This document shows, in pieces, positions 1-8,949 of a stretch of 64,000 bases of DNA. Location: positions 1-64,000 of the forward strand of contig NZ_MPDK01000003.1 in assembly GCF_003144315.1 (NCBI RefSeq), in the 5' to 3' direction. This DNA is from Sulfoacidibacillus thermotolerans. Lineage in GTDB: Bacteria > Bacillota > Bacilli > Alicyclobacillales > SLC66. The notes under the pieces are model-generated. The model saw nothing but the letters and a program-made list of their open reading frames with translations, had not been told where the DNA came from and made no database searches. Positions within the stretch are counted from its first letter, which is position 1, and each line of letters starts with the position of its first letter. Both the position numbers and the translations under genes were made by a program.

Positions 1-98
1 TGTGTTATCGGTTGGGTTTGTTTTTGTTGAGTGTGGGCGTATCACTCGGGTCTCATCCCTGCTAGTCGTGGGCAGCGGTAGAGTTGTATAAGAGACAG
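1..98. other. Sequencing-adaptor artefact at contig edge
   Basis: Bases 84-98 end in TGTATAAGAGACAG, the Tn5 mosaic-end core of Nextera adaptors. Bases 66-98 match the 33-base Nextera read-1 adaptor at 28 of 33 positions, by comparison with the adaptor as I remember it. Bases 1-65 look like low-quality read sequence with no coding signal. If translated, this stretch gives the familiar spurious start MYKRQ. Genomic sequence most likely begins at base 99. Confidence 0.9.
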
Positions 99-2612
99 CT
101 CCAAATGTGTCCTGGACTCTATGATCATCATTGTGGCATGGGGCGTCCAGGTGGATTTGTAGAACGTTTGTATGGAGGCACGTATATCGGCCATGTGATC
201 GAACATGTGACACTCGAACTATTGACACGAGTCGGTTATAGGGCGAACTTTGGGAAGACGAGAAATGCAGGTCGACCCGGACTGTATGATGTGGTGATTG
301 AATTTGAGACTGAGGAACCTGCGCGCTATTTGCTTGAAGAGGCGGTAAAGCTTGTTGATGCGTGTTGTAAAGGCCTTGATTTTCCGCTGCAGTCGGTTCT
401 AGAAGAAGCGCAGCGACTGCGCGGCATCTACGACTTAGGACCGAGTACAGCAGCGATTGTGGAGGCAGCACAGCGGCGTAACATCCCAGTACGGCGCATT
501 GCAGGAAGTTTGGTTCGTCTTGGAACGGGACGCTATCGGAAGTACGTTCAAGCGACGATGACGCATTCGACGTCAGGAATTGCAGTAGACATTGCGAGTG
601 ACAAAGCGTTGACAAAGCAGTTGTTACAGCAAGCGGGAATCCGCGTACCACGTGGTAGGGTAGTAAAGACGTTGGAAGAAGCACGGCACGCTTTTTCACA
701 ACTAAACACCACGGTTGTTGTCAAGCCATTTGACGGATGTCAAGGGCGTGGTGTGTCAACGCATATTGATACACTAGAACTGCTGGAAGATGCATTTGCA
801 TTTGCTGCATATGATTCTGCGCCCGTAATTATAGAGGAGTACGCGCCAGGTCGACAGTATCGTTTGCTTGTTGTGGGAGAACAATTCGTAGCGGCGGCAG
901 AGCGAATTCCAGCGCATGTGATGGGTGATGGAGAGCATACGATTCGAGAACTCATTGACTTAGTCAATGCACAACCAGAGCGTGGGGATGATCATGAGAA
1001 GCCTTTGACGAAAATTGCGGTGGATGAAGTCGTTCAACGTTTTTTGCACTTGCAAAAGCGCACACTTGATGAAATTCCGGCACGTGGAGAAATGGTGTTA
1101 TTACGTGATAGTGCGAACCTTAGCACAGGTGGAATTGCGGTGGATTGCACGGATCAAGTTCACCCTGTTTTCGCACAGATGGCGATCCGTGCTGCGCGAA
1201 CGATTGGTTTAGACGTATGTGGAGTAGATCTGATTGTCCCGGATATTCAAAATCCGCGCGATGCGGATCATGCAGTCATTATCGAGGTGAATGCAGCTCC
1301 TGGCATTCGCATGCATCACTATCCAAGTCAGGGTGCTGCGCGTGATGTGGGGGCAGCAATTTTAGAATCAATGTACCCAAAAGGTACGACTGCTCGTGTG
1401 CCAATCATCAGTATTACAGGGACAAATGGCAAAACGACTACAACGCGAATGATTCGCCACATTTTACGCTATGCTGGTTATCATGTCGGAATGACATCTA
1501 CAGAAGGTGTATATATCGGAGATGAACGAGTGCTATCAGGTGACACAACAGGTCCGCAAAGTGCCGAACTTGTTCTTTCAGATCCTACTGTAGATGTAGC
1601 AGTACTTGAAACCGCCCGCGGTGGCATCATACGTGGGGGTCTTGCTTATGACGTAGCAGATGTTGGCATTGTGACCAATGTGGCCATGGATCACATTGGT
1701 CAAGATGGGTTGCAAACGCTTGAAGATATTTTGCATGTGAAAGCATTAGTTGCTGAATGTGTGAAAAAGAGTGATGGAGCGGTAGTACTATCAGCGGATG
1801 ATCCAGAATTAGTAAAATTAGCGCAACGACTCAAAAGCAAGGTGATATTTGTCAGTACAGCGAGTTCCAACCCGATGATCACTCGTCATTTGGCTTGTGG
1901 TGGACAGGCGTATTATGTTCGCGAGGGGTGGATGATTGAAGCTGCTGGTGCATTGGAATGGAAAATTGCGCGCATTCAAGATTTTCCAATTACGTTACAG
2001 GGGACGGCTTTATTCCATGTCGCCAATGCATTGTGTGCAATTGCCGCGGCGCGCCATCTGAACATTTCAAGAAAGCAGTGTGCACTTGCTCTCACGCAGT
2101 TTCGCTCAGATCTTCACAATCCTGGCCGCATCAACATTTTTCGCATGCCTTCGGGGAGATACGTCATTTCTGATTATGGGCACAATCCCGATGGAGTGCG
2201 CGTAATAGGGGAAATGACGAGTCGTTTAATGGGCAAAAAAGTTCCTGCTGTCATTGGATTTCCAGGAGACCGTGACGATGCGGTTTTAGCGGAAGCAGCG
2301 CGTATGGCAGTAAAATATTTTGGGCCCTTAGTGGTGAAAGAGGATTTAGATACCCGCGGACGTGAGCGCGGAGAAGTGGCGGCACTTCTAGTTTCTGAGA
2401 TTCGCAAAGTTGCGCCAGAAATGCCTGTGCATGTAGAGTATGACGAACGCGAAGCGTTGCGAAAGATTCTTCAGCTCTATCCCGATGAACCACTTATACT
2501 CATGTTTCATGAGCACCTGCAAGGGATTCGAGACGTATTGTTAGAACAGGGTGGGCAGGAGGTCTATGCGCTTCCGGATTTAAAACCAGTTGCGGCAATC
2601 TCTGCGATGTAG
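99..2612 (+). CDS. cphA: Cyanophycin synthetase, 5' end missing
   Basis: Cyanophycin synthetase polymerises aspartate and arginine into the storage polymer cyanophycin, using ATP. The visible 837 residues start inside the N-terminal domain (PGLYDHHCG, GGFVERL, GHVIEHV). An ATP-grasp domain follows (VVVKPFDGCQGRG, EVNAAPGIRMH), then a Mur-ligase-like domain with the P-loop GTNGKTTTTR near residue 440 and a C-terminal ligase domain. Compared with cyanobacterial CphA, roughly 40-50 N-terminal residues are missing because adaptor sequence replaces them, so no start codon is annotated. No cyanophycinase gene is visible. A GC-rich hairpin without a clear T-run follows at about 2647-2667. Family assignment is firm; the substrate preference is inferred. 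Confidence 0.93.
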   Translation, partial: LQMCPGLYDHHCGMGRPGGFVERLYGGTYIGHVIEHVTLELLTRVGYRANFGKTRNAGRPGLYDVVIEFETEEPARYLLEEAVKLVDACCKGLDFPLQSVLEEAQRLRGIYDLGPSTAAIVEAAQRRNIPVRRIAGSLVRLGTGRYRKYVQATMTHSTSGIAVDIASDKALTKQLLQQAGIRVPRGRVVKTLEEARHAFSQLNTTVVVKPFDGCQGRGVSTHIDTLELLEDAFAFAAYDSAPVIIEEYAPGRQYRLLVVGEQFVAAAERIPAHVMGDGEHTIRELIDLVNAQPERGDDHEKPLTKIAVDEVVQRFLHLQKRTLDEIPARGEMVLLRDSANLSTGGIAVDCTDQVHPVFAQMAIRAARTIGLDVCGVDLIVPDIQNPRDADHAVIIEVNAAPGIRMHHYPSQGAARDVGAAILESMYPKGTTARVPIISITGTNGKTTTTRMIRHILRYAGYHVGMTSTEGVYIGDERVLSGDTTGPQSAELVLSDPTVDVAVLETARGGIIRGGLAYDVADVGIVTNVAMDHIGQDGLQTLEDILHVKALVAECVKKSDGAVVLSADDPELVKLAQRLKSKVIFVSTASSNPMITRHLACGGQAYYVREGWMIEAAGALEWKIARIQDFPITLQGTALFHVANALCAIAAARHLNISRKQCALALTQFRSDLHNPGRINIFRMPSGRYVISDYGHNPDGVRVIGEMTSRLMGKKVPAVIGFPGDRDDAVLAEAARMAVKYFGPLVVKEDLDTRGRERGEVAALLVSEIRKVAPEMPVHVEYDEREALRKILQLYPDEPLILMFHEHLQGIRDVLLEQGGQEVYALPDLKPVAAISAM

Positions 2613-2701
2613 TAGGTTAAACAGTGGTTTTGACTTGTATACAACGCCCTGCGGCCCACGCGGGGCATTTCATGTTATAGTATCTTAGGGGCGATTGTAC
2701 G

Positions 2702-3550
2702 ATGATATTTGAGAAGGCCCGCGCGAAAATCAATCTGACACTTGATGTTTTATATAAGCGTCCAGATGGGTATCACGAAGTTGAGATGGTCATGCAAACT
2801 GTGGATTTTTGTGACTATCTCTCACTTACTCCCCGGCAAGATCAGCAAATTGTGATTCGCTCCAGTGCGCCATATATACCGACGGATGAACGTAATTTAG
2901 CCTATAAGGCAGCTGAAGCGTTGAGAAATCACGTGGGGATTCGGCGTGGAGTCGAAATTGACATCGATAAGCGCATTCCCGTTGCGGCTGGATTAGCTGG
3001 GGGATCTGCTGACGCGGCCGCTGTGTTGCGTGGGTTGAATCACTTGTGGCAATTGCGATTAAATTTTGAGGAACTGAGTCGGATTGGTGAAGAAGTGGGC
3101 TCAGATGTACCTTTTTGCATTTATGGGGGGACAGCTGTCGTGCGCGGTCGCGGTGAGCGTGTTGAGCCAGTAGCGCTTCGTCCCGCTTTTTGGGTTGTTC
3201 TCGCGAAACCGCCAGTTGCAGTATCTACAGCGGAAATTTATCATGCTTTGGATGTTCAAGCGATTGCTCACCATCCACGCGCAAAAGAGATGATGGATGC
3301 GTTGCGAAGTGAAGACGTTGTAGCTGTTGCAAAGGCGGCGGGAAATGTGTTAGAGCCAGTCTGTTCAGCGCTTTATCCTGAAACGGCAAAAGTGAAAGAA
3401 CAACTGATTCGGCTGGGTTCACAAGTCACACTGATGTCTGGTAGCGGTCCAACGGTGTTTGGTTTGTTTGAGCGCGAACAACGTGCGCGGCGCGCTTATA
3501 ACACCATGCGCGCCACATTGAAAGAAGTATACTTGTGCCAAACTTGTTAA
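2702..3550 (+). CDS. ispE: 4-diphosphocytidyl-2-C-methyl-D-erythritol kinase
   Basis: IspE phosphorylates CDP-methylerythritol in the non-mevalonate isoprenoid pathway in the cytosol. The 282-residue length is normal. The N-terminal motif KARAKINLTLDV, the GHMP-kinase ATP loop PVAAGLAGGSADAAA (about residues 97-111) and the C-terminal GSGPTVFG motif are all present. It lies directly before purR, as in Bacillus subtilis. The ATG at 2702 has only a weak ribosome-binding site (GGGGCGATTGTAC). I found no convincing promoter in the 89 bases after cphA. Confidence 0.96.
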   Translation: MIFEKARAKINLTLDVLYKRPDGYHEVEMVMQTVDFCDYLSLTPRQDQQIVIRSSAPYIPTDERNLAYKAAEALRNHVGIRRGVEIDIDKRIPVAAGLAGGSADAAAVLRGLNHLWQLRLNFEELSRIGEEVGSDVPFCIYGGTAVVRGRGERVEPVALRPAFWVVLAKPPVAVSTAEIYHALDVQAIAHHPRAKEMMDALRSEDVVAVAKAAGNVLEPVCSALYPETAKVKEQLIRLGSQVTLMSGSGPTVFGLFEREQRARRAYNTMRATLKEVYLCQTC

Positions 3551-3573
3551 TTGAGATGAATTGTATCGAATGG

Positions 3574-3603
3574 TTGCGAGTGCTTTTGCCGGAGTGCTAT
3601 AGT
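3574..3603 (+). promoter_or_regulatory. SigA-type promoter of purR
   Basis: TTGCGA (3574-3579) and TATAGT (3598-3603) are separated by 18 bases, about 55 bases before the purR start. An 8-bp inverted repeat, TATCGAAT (3564-3571) and ATTCGATA (3606-3613), flanks the promoter and contains the CGAA core seen in PurBox sites. Autoregulation by PurR is therefore possible, although the arm spacing is wider than in classical PurBox pairs. Confidence 0.55.
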
Positions 3604-3657
3604 CGATTCGATATGTAGAAAGATGGCTTTATGAGAATGAACAGGGGGAGAGCGGAG

Positions 3658-4530
3658 ATGCGCAGAAGTGAAAGGATTGTGCGACTGACACGTACGCTCA
3701 TGAATCACCCCGGAGAACCACTTTCTCTGACCGAAATGGCAGATCAGCTAGAGGCAGCAAAGTCCTCTCTAAGTGAAGACTTAGCGATCATTCGTGATGT
3801 CATGGAAGAAGATGGGGAAGGAACCTTGCGGACGCAAATGGGAGCGTCAGGCGGAGTTCTTTTTGAAGTGGATGTCGCATGGACAAAAGCGAGAGAATTT
3901 CTGGAGCGAGCGATTTTACGGTTGAGTCAAGGCGATCGCATTTTGCCTGGTGGATATCTGTATATGAGTGATGTGTTAGCAGAGCCAGATGTCTTGCGTA
4001 TGGCAGGGAAGATGTTTGCGAAGATTTTTGCTCCTATGGCACCAGACCTTGTATTGACCGTTGAGACGAAAGGAATTCCACTGACGGTGATGACGGCGCA
4101 ATATCTTCATCGGCCATTTGTTGTCGCGCGCAGGGACCACCGTGTGACAGAAGGGTCTTCTGTGAGCGTTAATTACGTGTCTGGTTCAGATCGTCGGATT
4201 CAGACGATGTCTTTATCGAAGCGATCGATTAAGCAGGGAGCTCGCGTGCTCATTATCGATGATTTTATGAAAGCTGGAGGAACTGTGAAGGCAATGACGG
4301 GTTTGATGAGCGAATTTGATGCGGTGGTTGTGGGAACTGGAGTGTTTATGGAAACCGCAGAGCCGGAAGAAAAGCTCGTGTCAAACTATATTTCGCTTTT
4401 AACCTTGACTGAGGTTGATGAAAGTAGACATCGCGTCGTGATTCAACCGGGGAGTTATTTACTTGGAAATCCTGAACGACTTGTACCTACAGTCGACGAA
4501 AAACCGCGAGATCAAACAGAGTTCAAATAA
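3658..4530 (+). CDS. purR: Purine operon repressor PurR
   Basis: PurR represses purine synthesis genes and is released by PRPP. An N-terminal winged-helix region (RRSERIVRLTRTLMNHPGE) is followed by a phosphoribosyltransferase-like domain with the PRPP loop VLIIDDFMKAGGT, and LPGGY and KGIPL motifs typical of the family. An upstream in-frame ATG exists at 3631. I chose ATG 3658 because AGGGGGAGAG lies just before it and because the B. subtilis protein starts at the equivalent RRS residues. The product is 290 aa. It is followed by ridA and spoVG in the conserved order. Confidence 0.95.
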   Translation: MRRSERIVRLTRTLMNHPGEPLSLTEMADQLEAAKSSLSEDLAIIRDVMEEDGEGTLRTQMGASGGVLFEVDVAWTKAREFLERAILRLSQGDRILPGGYLYMSDVLAEPDVLRMAGKMFAKIFAPMAPDLVLTVETKGIPLTVMTAQYLHRPFVVARRDHRVTEGSSVSVNYVSGSDRRIQTMSLSKRSIKQGARVLIIDDFMKAGGTVKAMTGLMSEFDAVVVGTGVFMETAEPEEKLVSNYISLLTLTEVDESRHRVVIQPGSYLLGNPERLVPTVDEKPRDQTEFK

Positions 4531-4550
4531 TTTAAAAGGGGAAAGGTAAC

Positions 4551-4937
4551 ATGCAAAAGTTACAGGTGGTTCATTCTGATCAAGCACCGGCAGCGATTGG
4601 ACCTTATGCGCAGGCCATCAAGGTAGGCAATATGATCTACACTTCGGGGCAGATTCCTCTGACTGCAACTGGGGAACTTGTGCAAGGGGACGCTGCAGTT
4701 CAAACTCGCCAAGTGTTTGCAAATTTGCGTGCTGTCCTTGCAGCAGCAGGCTCTTCTTTAGATCGCGTCGTAAAAACGACGGTATTTGTGAGCGACTTAA
4801 ACGATTTTGGAGTTGTAAATGAGGTTTATGCAGAGGCATTCGGAACCCATCGGCCGGCTCGTTCAACGGTTCAAGTGGCACGTTTGCCGCGGGATGCTAA
4901 GGTGGAAATCGAGTTAATTGCCTTGGGCGAAGAATAG
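4551..4937 (+). CDS. ridA: RidA family 2-iminobutanoate/2-iminopropanoate deaminase
   Basis: RidA (YabJ) hydrolyses reactive enamine/imine intermediates released by PLP enzymes such as threonine dehydratase. The 128-residue length is normal for the trimeric family. The signature region [10 protein letters not shown], the conserved Arg in [13 protein letters not shown] and the terminal EIELIAL are visible. AAAAGGGGAAAGG precedes the ATG. It sits 20 bases after purR, an arrangement conserved in Bacilli, where YabJ is linked to purine regulation. Confidence 0.95.
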   Translation: MQKLQVVHSDQAPAAIGPYAQAIKVGNMIYTSGQIPLTATGELVQGDAAVQTRQVFANLRAVLAAAGSSLDRVVKTTVFVSDLNDFGVVNEVYAEAFGTHRPARSTVQVARLPRDAKVEIELIALGEE

Positions 4938-4982
4938 AAAAGTGAATGTCGTTGATAAATTCTAAACTTTTCGGTTGGTTAA

Positions 4983-5011
4983 GCAGGAATTAGACAAACC
5001 ATGTGGAATAA
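4983..5011 (+). promoter_or_regulatory. SigH promoter of spoVG
   Basis: AGGAATT (4985-4991), 11 bases, GTG, then GAATAA (5006-5011) fits the SigH consensus RnAGGAwWW-N11-12-RnnGAATWW at every defined position. It lies about 90 bases before spoVG, which is a classic SigH target in B. subtilis. Confidence 0.8.
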
Positions 5012-5103
5012 CTCTGTCAGATACAACGTGTGACGAAGCATCAGAGGGCGATATGTGCGTGCGCTGATCGGATGATTCACGAGAATTCTGCGGGGTGATA
5101 AGG

Positions 5104-5388
5104 ATGCAGATTACAGACGTAAGAGTACGTAGGGTTTCTGCGGAAGGAAGAATGAAGGCCATCGCTTCTATCACCTTTGACGATGAGTTTGTCATTCACG
5201 ACATCCGCGTCATCGATGGAAACGCGGGCATGTTTGTCGCAATGCCTAGCAAAAGGACGCCTGATGGAGATTTTCGGGATATTGCTCATCCGATCTCATC
5301 AGCTGTACGCCAACGAATTCAGGATGCTGTTTTAGATCAGTATTTTCGTTTAGAAGAACCGCATTCTGTAGCTGCTTCAGGCGATTGA
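5104..5388 (+). CDS. spoVG: Septation/sporulation regulator SpoVG
   Basis: SpoVG is a small RNA/DNA-binding regulator affecting asymmetric septation and many genes post-transcriptionally. The product is 94 aa. The core [22 protein letters not shown] and the motif [17 protein letters not shown] are almost identical to those of B. subtilis SpoVG. A GTG at 5095 is in frame, but the GGGGTGAT Shine-Dalgarno overlaps it, so ATG 5104 is the better start and matches the family N-terminus. The gene has its own SigH promoter and ends in a strong terminator, separating it from glmU. Confidence 0.96.
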   Translation: MQITDVRVRRVSAEGRMKAIASITFDDEFVIHDIRVIDGNAGMFVAMPSKRTPDGDFRDIAHPISSAVRQRIQDAVLDQYFRLEEPHSVAASGD

Positions 5389-5410
5389 GCAGTTGTTCCT
5401 AGAGGACGAA

Positions 5411-5450
5411 AAAAGCCGTTACTTCTGTTTAAAGAAGTGACGGTTTTTTT
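5411..5450 (+). terminator. Rho-independent terminator after spoVG
   Basis: CCGTTACTTC and GAAGTGACGG form a 10-bp stem with one G-T pair and an 8-base loop, followed by seven T residues. Confidence 0.9.
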
Positions 5451-5481
5451 GCCGTCTGTACTTACTCGCACAATCTGGCGA

Positions 5482-5511
5482 TTGAAAGCTTCTGTTGATT
5501 TCATGTATAGT
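5482..5511 (+). promoter_or_regulatory. SigA-type promoter of glmU
   Basis: TTGAAA (5482-5487) and TATAGT (5506-5511) have an 18-base spacer and lie just after the spoVG terminator, 50 bases before glmU. Confidence 0.65.
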
Positions 5512-5561
5512 GGATACGCATGAAGCGACGGGAGAGAGATTGATGACGGGAGGTTCACGTC

Positions 5562-6944
5562 ATGAAAAAAATTGGGGTAGTATTGGCGGCTGGACTCGGA
5601 AAGCGAATGAATTCAAAACGTCATAAAGTGGTTCACTCTGTATGTGGAAAACCTATGATTGCGCATATTGTTGAACAGATGGAGGCGGTCGGATTTGACC
5701 GCTTATTCGTTGTCGTAGGGCGACTAGAAGAACAGGTTCGTGAAGTATTGCAAGATCGAGTGACCTATGTACAACAACGAGAACAGTTGGGGACAGGCCA
5801 TGCGGTGCAACAGGTTGCTCCGTATCTTGATCCAGACAGCATCACTGTGGTGTTATACGGTGACTGCCCACTCTTGCGACATGAAGAAATTGAACGTCTA
5901 ATCGGTGAAGCAGAAACGTCACATGCTACAACCGTGTTGACGGCAAAAGTGGAAGATCCATACGCATATGGACGGATTATTCGCGATGAACAAGGCGATG
6001 TGGTCCGCATTGTTGAAGAGAAAGACGCGACAGATGATGAAAAAAAAGTGCAGGAAGTAAATAGCGGGATTTATGCCTTTCAAACGCCTGACTTACTCAT
6101 GGCACTTCGTGAATTGACTGCGAACAATGCACAAGGTGAGTATTTGTTGACGGATTGTATTCAACATATTCGTGCCCATCAGGGAACTGTGCGTCCGGTT
6201 GTCGTTTCTGATCCAGACGATATCGCTAATGTCAACGATCGCGTGCAGCTAGCTGCAGTTGAAGCGCGTATGCGACGAAGGCTGCTTTTGCGCCATATGC
6301 AAAATGGAGTGACCATCATAGACCCAGCGACAACGTATATAGGGGCTGATGTGTACATTGGCCGAGATACGACACTATTGCCAGGATGTATAGTGGAAGG
6401 AAACACCTATATAGGAGAAGACTGCATGATTGGACCTAATGTACGACTGGTCGACGCGAAGATAGCCGATGCCGTACACATTACGTCTTCGGTTATTCTG
6501 CAAAGTGAAGTGCAAGAGTCGGCTTCGATTGGTCCTTTTGCTTATATTCGACCAGGTAGTCAGATTGGTCCAGGTGTTAAAGTGGGAGATTTTGTGGAGA
6601 TAAAAAACTCGATTCTAGGGTCTGGGACAAAAGTAAGTCATTTGGCCTATGTTGGTGACAGTGAAATTGGCGAGCGTGTGAATGTGGGTTGTGGAGTTGT
6701 CACGGTCAATTACGATGGTTATCAGAAACACAAGACGATGATTGGCAATGACAGTTTCATTGGTTCCAATGTCAATTTGATTGCACCGCTCATGCTTGGT
6801 GAAGGAGTTTATGTAGCGACCGGGTCAACGATTACAGATGATCTTGCGCAAGATGATTTTGCGATTGCACGCGAGCGTCAGACGACGAAAAAAGGATATG
6901 CCAGAGGTTTGCGCATGAAGTTACAACAAAAGAGTGCAGATTAA
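5562..6944 (+). CDS. glmU: Bifunctional GlcN-1-P acetyltransferase / GlcNAc-1-P uridyltransferase
   Basis: GlmU acetylates glucosamine-1-phosphate and then makes UDP-GlcNAc, the precursor of peptidoglycan and teichoic acids. The N-terminal nucleotidyltransferase domain starts with [12 protein letters not shown] and contains GTGHAVQQ and YGDCPLL. From about residue 250 a left-handed beta-helix of hexapeptide repeats ([25 protein letters not shown]) leads to the acetyltransferase region [11 protein letters not shown]. The length of 460 aa is typical. GGGAGG precedes the start. The gene probably starts a unit with prs and pth. Confidence 0.97.
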   Translation: MKKIGVVLAAGLGKRMNSKRHKVVHSVCGKPMIAHIVEQMEAVGFDRLFVVVGRLEEQVREVLQDRVTYVQQREQLGTGHAVQQVAPYLDPDSITVVLYGDCPLLRHEEIERLIGEAETSHATTVLTAKVEDPYAYGRIIRDEQGDVVRIVEEKDATDDEKKVQEVNSGIYAFQTPDLLMALRELTANNAQGEYLLTDCIQHIRAHQGTVRPVVVSDPDDIANVNDRVQLAAVEARMRRRLLLRHMQNGVTIIDPATTYIGADVYIGRDTTLLPGCIVEGNTYIGEDCMIGPNVRLVDAKIADAVHITSSVILQSEVQESASIGPFAYIRPGSQIGPGVKVGDFVEIKNSILGSGTKVSHLAYVGDSEIGERVNVGCGVVTVNYDGYQKHKTMIGNDSFIGSNVNLIAPLMLGEGVYVATGSTITDDLAQDDFAIARERQTTKKGYARGLRMKLQQKSAD

Positions 6945-6958
6945 GCAATGACAATTGG

Positions 6959-7918
6959 ATGGTGACAAGAGTGACAAATGGAGATTCAAAGTTAAAGCTG
7001 ATCACAGGGAATGCAAACCCCGAATTAGCGAAAGAAATTGCCGCAGAAATAGGCATTGACCTTGGACATTGTCAAATCACACGCTTTCGCGATGGGGAGG
7101 TGCAGGTAAAACTTGGAGAAAGTGTTCGCGGATATCAGGTATACGTCGTCCAACCGACTTCAGCGCCAGTGAATGAACACTTGATGGAATTGTTGATTAC
7201 GGTTGATGCACTAAAGCGAGCTTCCGCCCAGAGTATCAACGTAGTCATCCCTTATTATGGGTATGCCAGACAAGATCGTAAAGCCCGCGCGAGGGATCCA
7301 ATCACAGCGAAACTCATTGCCGATTTAATTCAAACAGCCGGTGTTTCACGTGTGATTTGTATGGACTTACACGCTGGACAAATCCAAGGATTTTTTAATG
7401 TTCCACTCGATCATTTGTTTGGCATGCCAATTTTAGCAGATTACTTTCTTGAGAAAAATTTGCAAGATATTGTCGTCGTTTCTCCTGATTTGGGTGGAGT
7501 GACACGTGCGCGTCAGTTTGCTGAGCGCTTGGGGGCGAATATTGCGATTATTGATAAGCGGCGCCCTGAGCCAAATGTTGCAGAAGTAATGAATATTATC
7601 GGCGATATTCGCGGGCGTACGGCGATTTTGATCGATGACATGATTGATACTGCAGGGACGATTACGCTCGGTGCAGAAGCGCTGCTTTCACATGGTGCCA
7701 AAGAAGTATACGCATGTTGTACACACGCTGTGCTTTCAGATCCTGCAATTGAGCGACTTGCAGCTTCGCCGATTAAAGAGGTAGTTGTGACAAATACGAT
7801 TGCACTTAAAGAAGAGAAAAAAATTGATAAACTGGTCGTGCTTTCTGTCGCTAAGATCATCGCGGAGGCAATTTTGCGCGTCCATGAAATGCGCTCGATT
7901 AGCGAACTTTTCGATTGA
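6959..7918 (+). CDS. prs: Ribose-phosphate pyrophosphokinase
   Basis: Prs makes PRPP from ribose-5-phosphate and ATP for nucleotide, histidine and tryptophan synthesis. Visible signatures are [10 protein letters not shown], SDxDGEV-like [32 protein letters not shown] and the PRPP loop [13 protein letters not shown]. The length of 319 aa is typical. The start is uncertain: ATG 6959 has a poor ribosome-binding site, and GTG codons at 6962 and 6971 are alternatives. It lies 14 bases after glmU. In B. subtilis a ctc gene (ribosomal protein L25 family) follows prs; here pth follows at once. Confidence 0.97.
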   Translation: MVTRVTNGDSKLKLITGNANPELAKEIAAEIGIDLGHCQITRFRDGEVQVKLGESVRGYQVYVVQPTSAPVNEHLMELLITVDALKRASAQSINVVIPYYGYARQDRKARARDPITAKLIADLIQTAGVSRVICMDLHAGQIQGFFNVPLDHLFGMPILADYFLEKNLQDIVVVSPDLGGVTRARQFAERLGANIAIIDKRRPEPNVAEVMNIIGDIRGRTAILIDDMIDTAGTITLGAEALLSHGAKEVYACCTHAVLSDPAIERLAASPIKEVVVTNTIALKEEKKIDKLVVLSVAKIIAEAILRVHEMRSISELFD

Positions 7919-7929
7919 GGTGGAGCCAG

Positions 7930-8496
7930 TTGTCTAAATTGATTGTCGGCCTAGGCAACCCTGGGAAGGAATATGAAAAAACGAGGCATAATGTGGGGTT
8001 TATGGTGATTGATTCGCTTGCGCAATCACTAGGGATCGTGTCTGCAAAAGAAAAGTGGCGTTCACTGGTTGCTGAGAGTATGGTAGAAGGAGAACGCGTC
8101 TACTTAATGCGTCCACAAACATATATGAATGTAAGTGGTGAAGCGATCAGAGCGGCTGTGGATTATCTAAAGCTCGATCGTCTCAGTGAACAGTTGCTAG
8201 TCATTTACGATGATATGGATCTGCCAATAGGAAAAGTTCGTTTGCGCGAAAAGGGCAGTGCCGGTGGGCATAATGGTGTCAAATCAATCATTTGGCATCT
8301 TGGTACGGAGGAATTTCCGCGAATTCGCGTTGGGATCGGTCATCCTCCAGCGGATGTCGCGGTAGTCGATTACGTGTTATCTCGTTTTTCCAAAGTTGAA
8401 CATGCGCAAATCGCTTTAGCAGTTGAATACAGCGCGAAGGCGGCGCTTGCGTTTTGCAATACGCCTTTTCCGATCGTAATGAACGCGTTTAATTAA
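7930..8496 (+). CDS. pth: Peptidyl-tRNA hydrolase
   Basis: Pth recycles tRNA by cleaving peptidyl-tRNA released from stalled ribosomes. The family motifs KLIVGLGNPGKEYEKTRHNVGFM, RPQTYMNVSGEA and the catalytic-region DDMDLPIGKVRLR with GSAGGHNG are all present. I chose TTG 7930 because GAGGTGGAG lies 4 bases before it and the product then begins at the family's usual point; a TTG at 7915 would overlap prs. The product is 188 aa. This gene is also known as spoVC in B. subtilis. Confidence 0.96.
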   Translation: MSKLIVGLGNPGKEYEKTRHNVGFMVIDSLAQSLGIVSAKEKWRSLVAESMVEGERVYLMRPQTYMNVSGEAIRAAVDYLKLDRLSEQLLVIYDDMDLPIGKVRLREKGSAGGHNGVKSIIWHLGTEEFPRIRVGIGHPPADVAVVDYVLSRFSKVEHAQIALAVEYSAKAALAFCNTPFPIVMNAFN

Positions 8497-8516
8497 TGTG
8501 CGAACACCCCATAATA
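8487..8516 (+). promoter_or_regulatory. Possible SigF/SigG promoter of fin
   Basis: GTTTA (8487-8491), a 15-base gap, then CCCCATAATA (8507-8516) matches the forespore consensus GYWTA-N15-GGNNANAHTR in the -35 box and the 3' half of the -10 box, but lacks the GG. The gene is forespore-transcribed in B. subtilis, which supports the reading only indirectly. Confidence 0.35.
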
Positions 8517-8549
8517 CGGAGAGACGATGTAAATTGTGGGGTGTTCGCA
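8499..8549 (+). promoter_or_regulatory. Inverted repeat covering the fin ribosome-binding site
   Basis: TGCGAACACCCCA (8499-8511) and TGGGGTGTTCGCA (8537-8549) form a perfect 13-bp inverted repeat with a 25-base loop. The right arm contains the GGGGTG Shine-Dalgarno of fin and ends at the base before its GTG start. A transcript that includes both arms would hide the start site. No T-run follows, so it is not an ordinary terminator. Confidence 0.65.
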
Positions 8550-8783
8550 GTGAAAATGGTTTATTATTGTAAATACTGCAATTCGGTTCTCGGGCAAATT
8601 GAAGCCAATCCCTCGGAGTTAGATCATCTGGGCTTTTGGATTTTGACGCCTGAAGAGCGAGCCGATATCATAAGTGTGAATGAAGTTTTGCACACGGCGT
8701 ATGTCAAGACCGTGTGTGAGTACTGTGAAACGGCGCTGCGCGACAACCCTCAGTTGTTCTTGGCGCATACCCCGCTACAGTAA
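8550..8783 (+). CDS. fin: Anti-sigma-F factor Fin (YabK family)
   Basis: Fin binds SigF in the forespore and helps switch activity to SigG. The 77-residue product matches the family length (76 aa in B. subtilis). It has two zinc-binding-type pairs, YYCKYCN near the N-terminus and CEYCETAL near the C-terminus, and the conserved LGFWILTPEERADII segment. A longer reading from ATG 8496 exists, but GTG 8550 fits the family and has GGGGTG 6 bases upstream. It lies between pth and mfd, exactly as in B. subtilis. Confidence 0.9.
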   Translation: MKMVYYCKYCNSVLGQIEANPSELDHLGFWILTPEERADIISVNEVLHTAYVKTVCEYCETALRDNPQLFLAHTPLQ

Positions 8784-8878
8784 AGGTGGCTCAGTGAATT
8801 TGAATGGTTGGCGACGTTGGAAGTCCTCGATTGGACATAGAAAGTTGCGACAGAGTGTAAACCGATGCGTTGGATGAC

Positions 8879-8908
8879 AGGCCTTTTGCTTGATGCAAAG
8901 GCCTTTTT
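8879..8908 (+). terminator. Terminator before mfd
   Basis: AGGCCTTT (8879-8886) pairs with AAAGGCCT (8897-8904), with two further GC pairs after a one-base bulge and a 5-base loop, followed by five T residues. It lies between fin and mfd. Confidence 0.85.
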
Positions 8909-8949
8909 GGCGATACAGAGAGAGGTTTGTAGATCCGGGGTGAGGTAAT

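Noticed and set aside
2630-2681. TTGACT and TATAGT as an ispE promoter
   Set aside because: The boxes are about 40 bases apart, too far for a SigA promoter.
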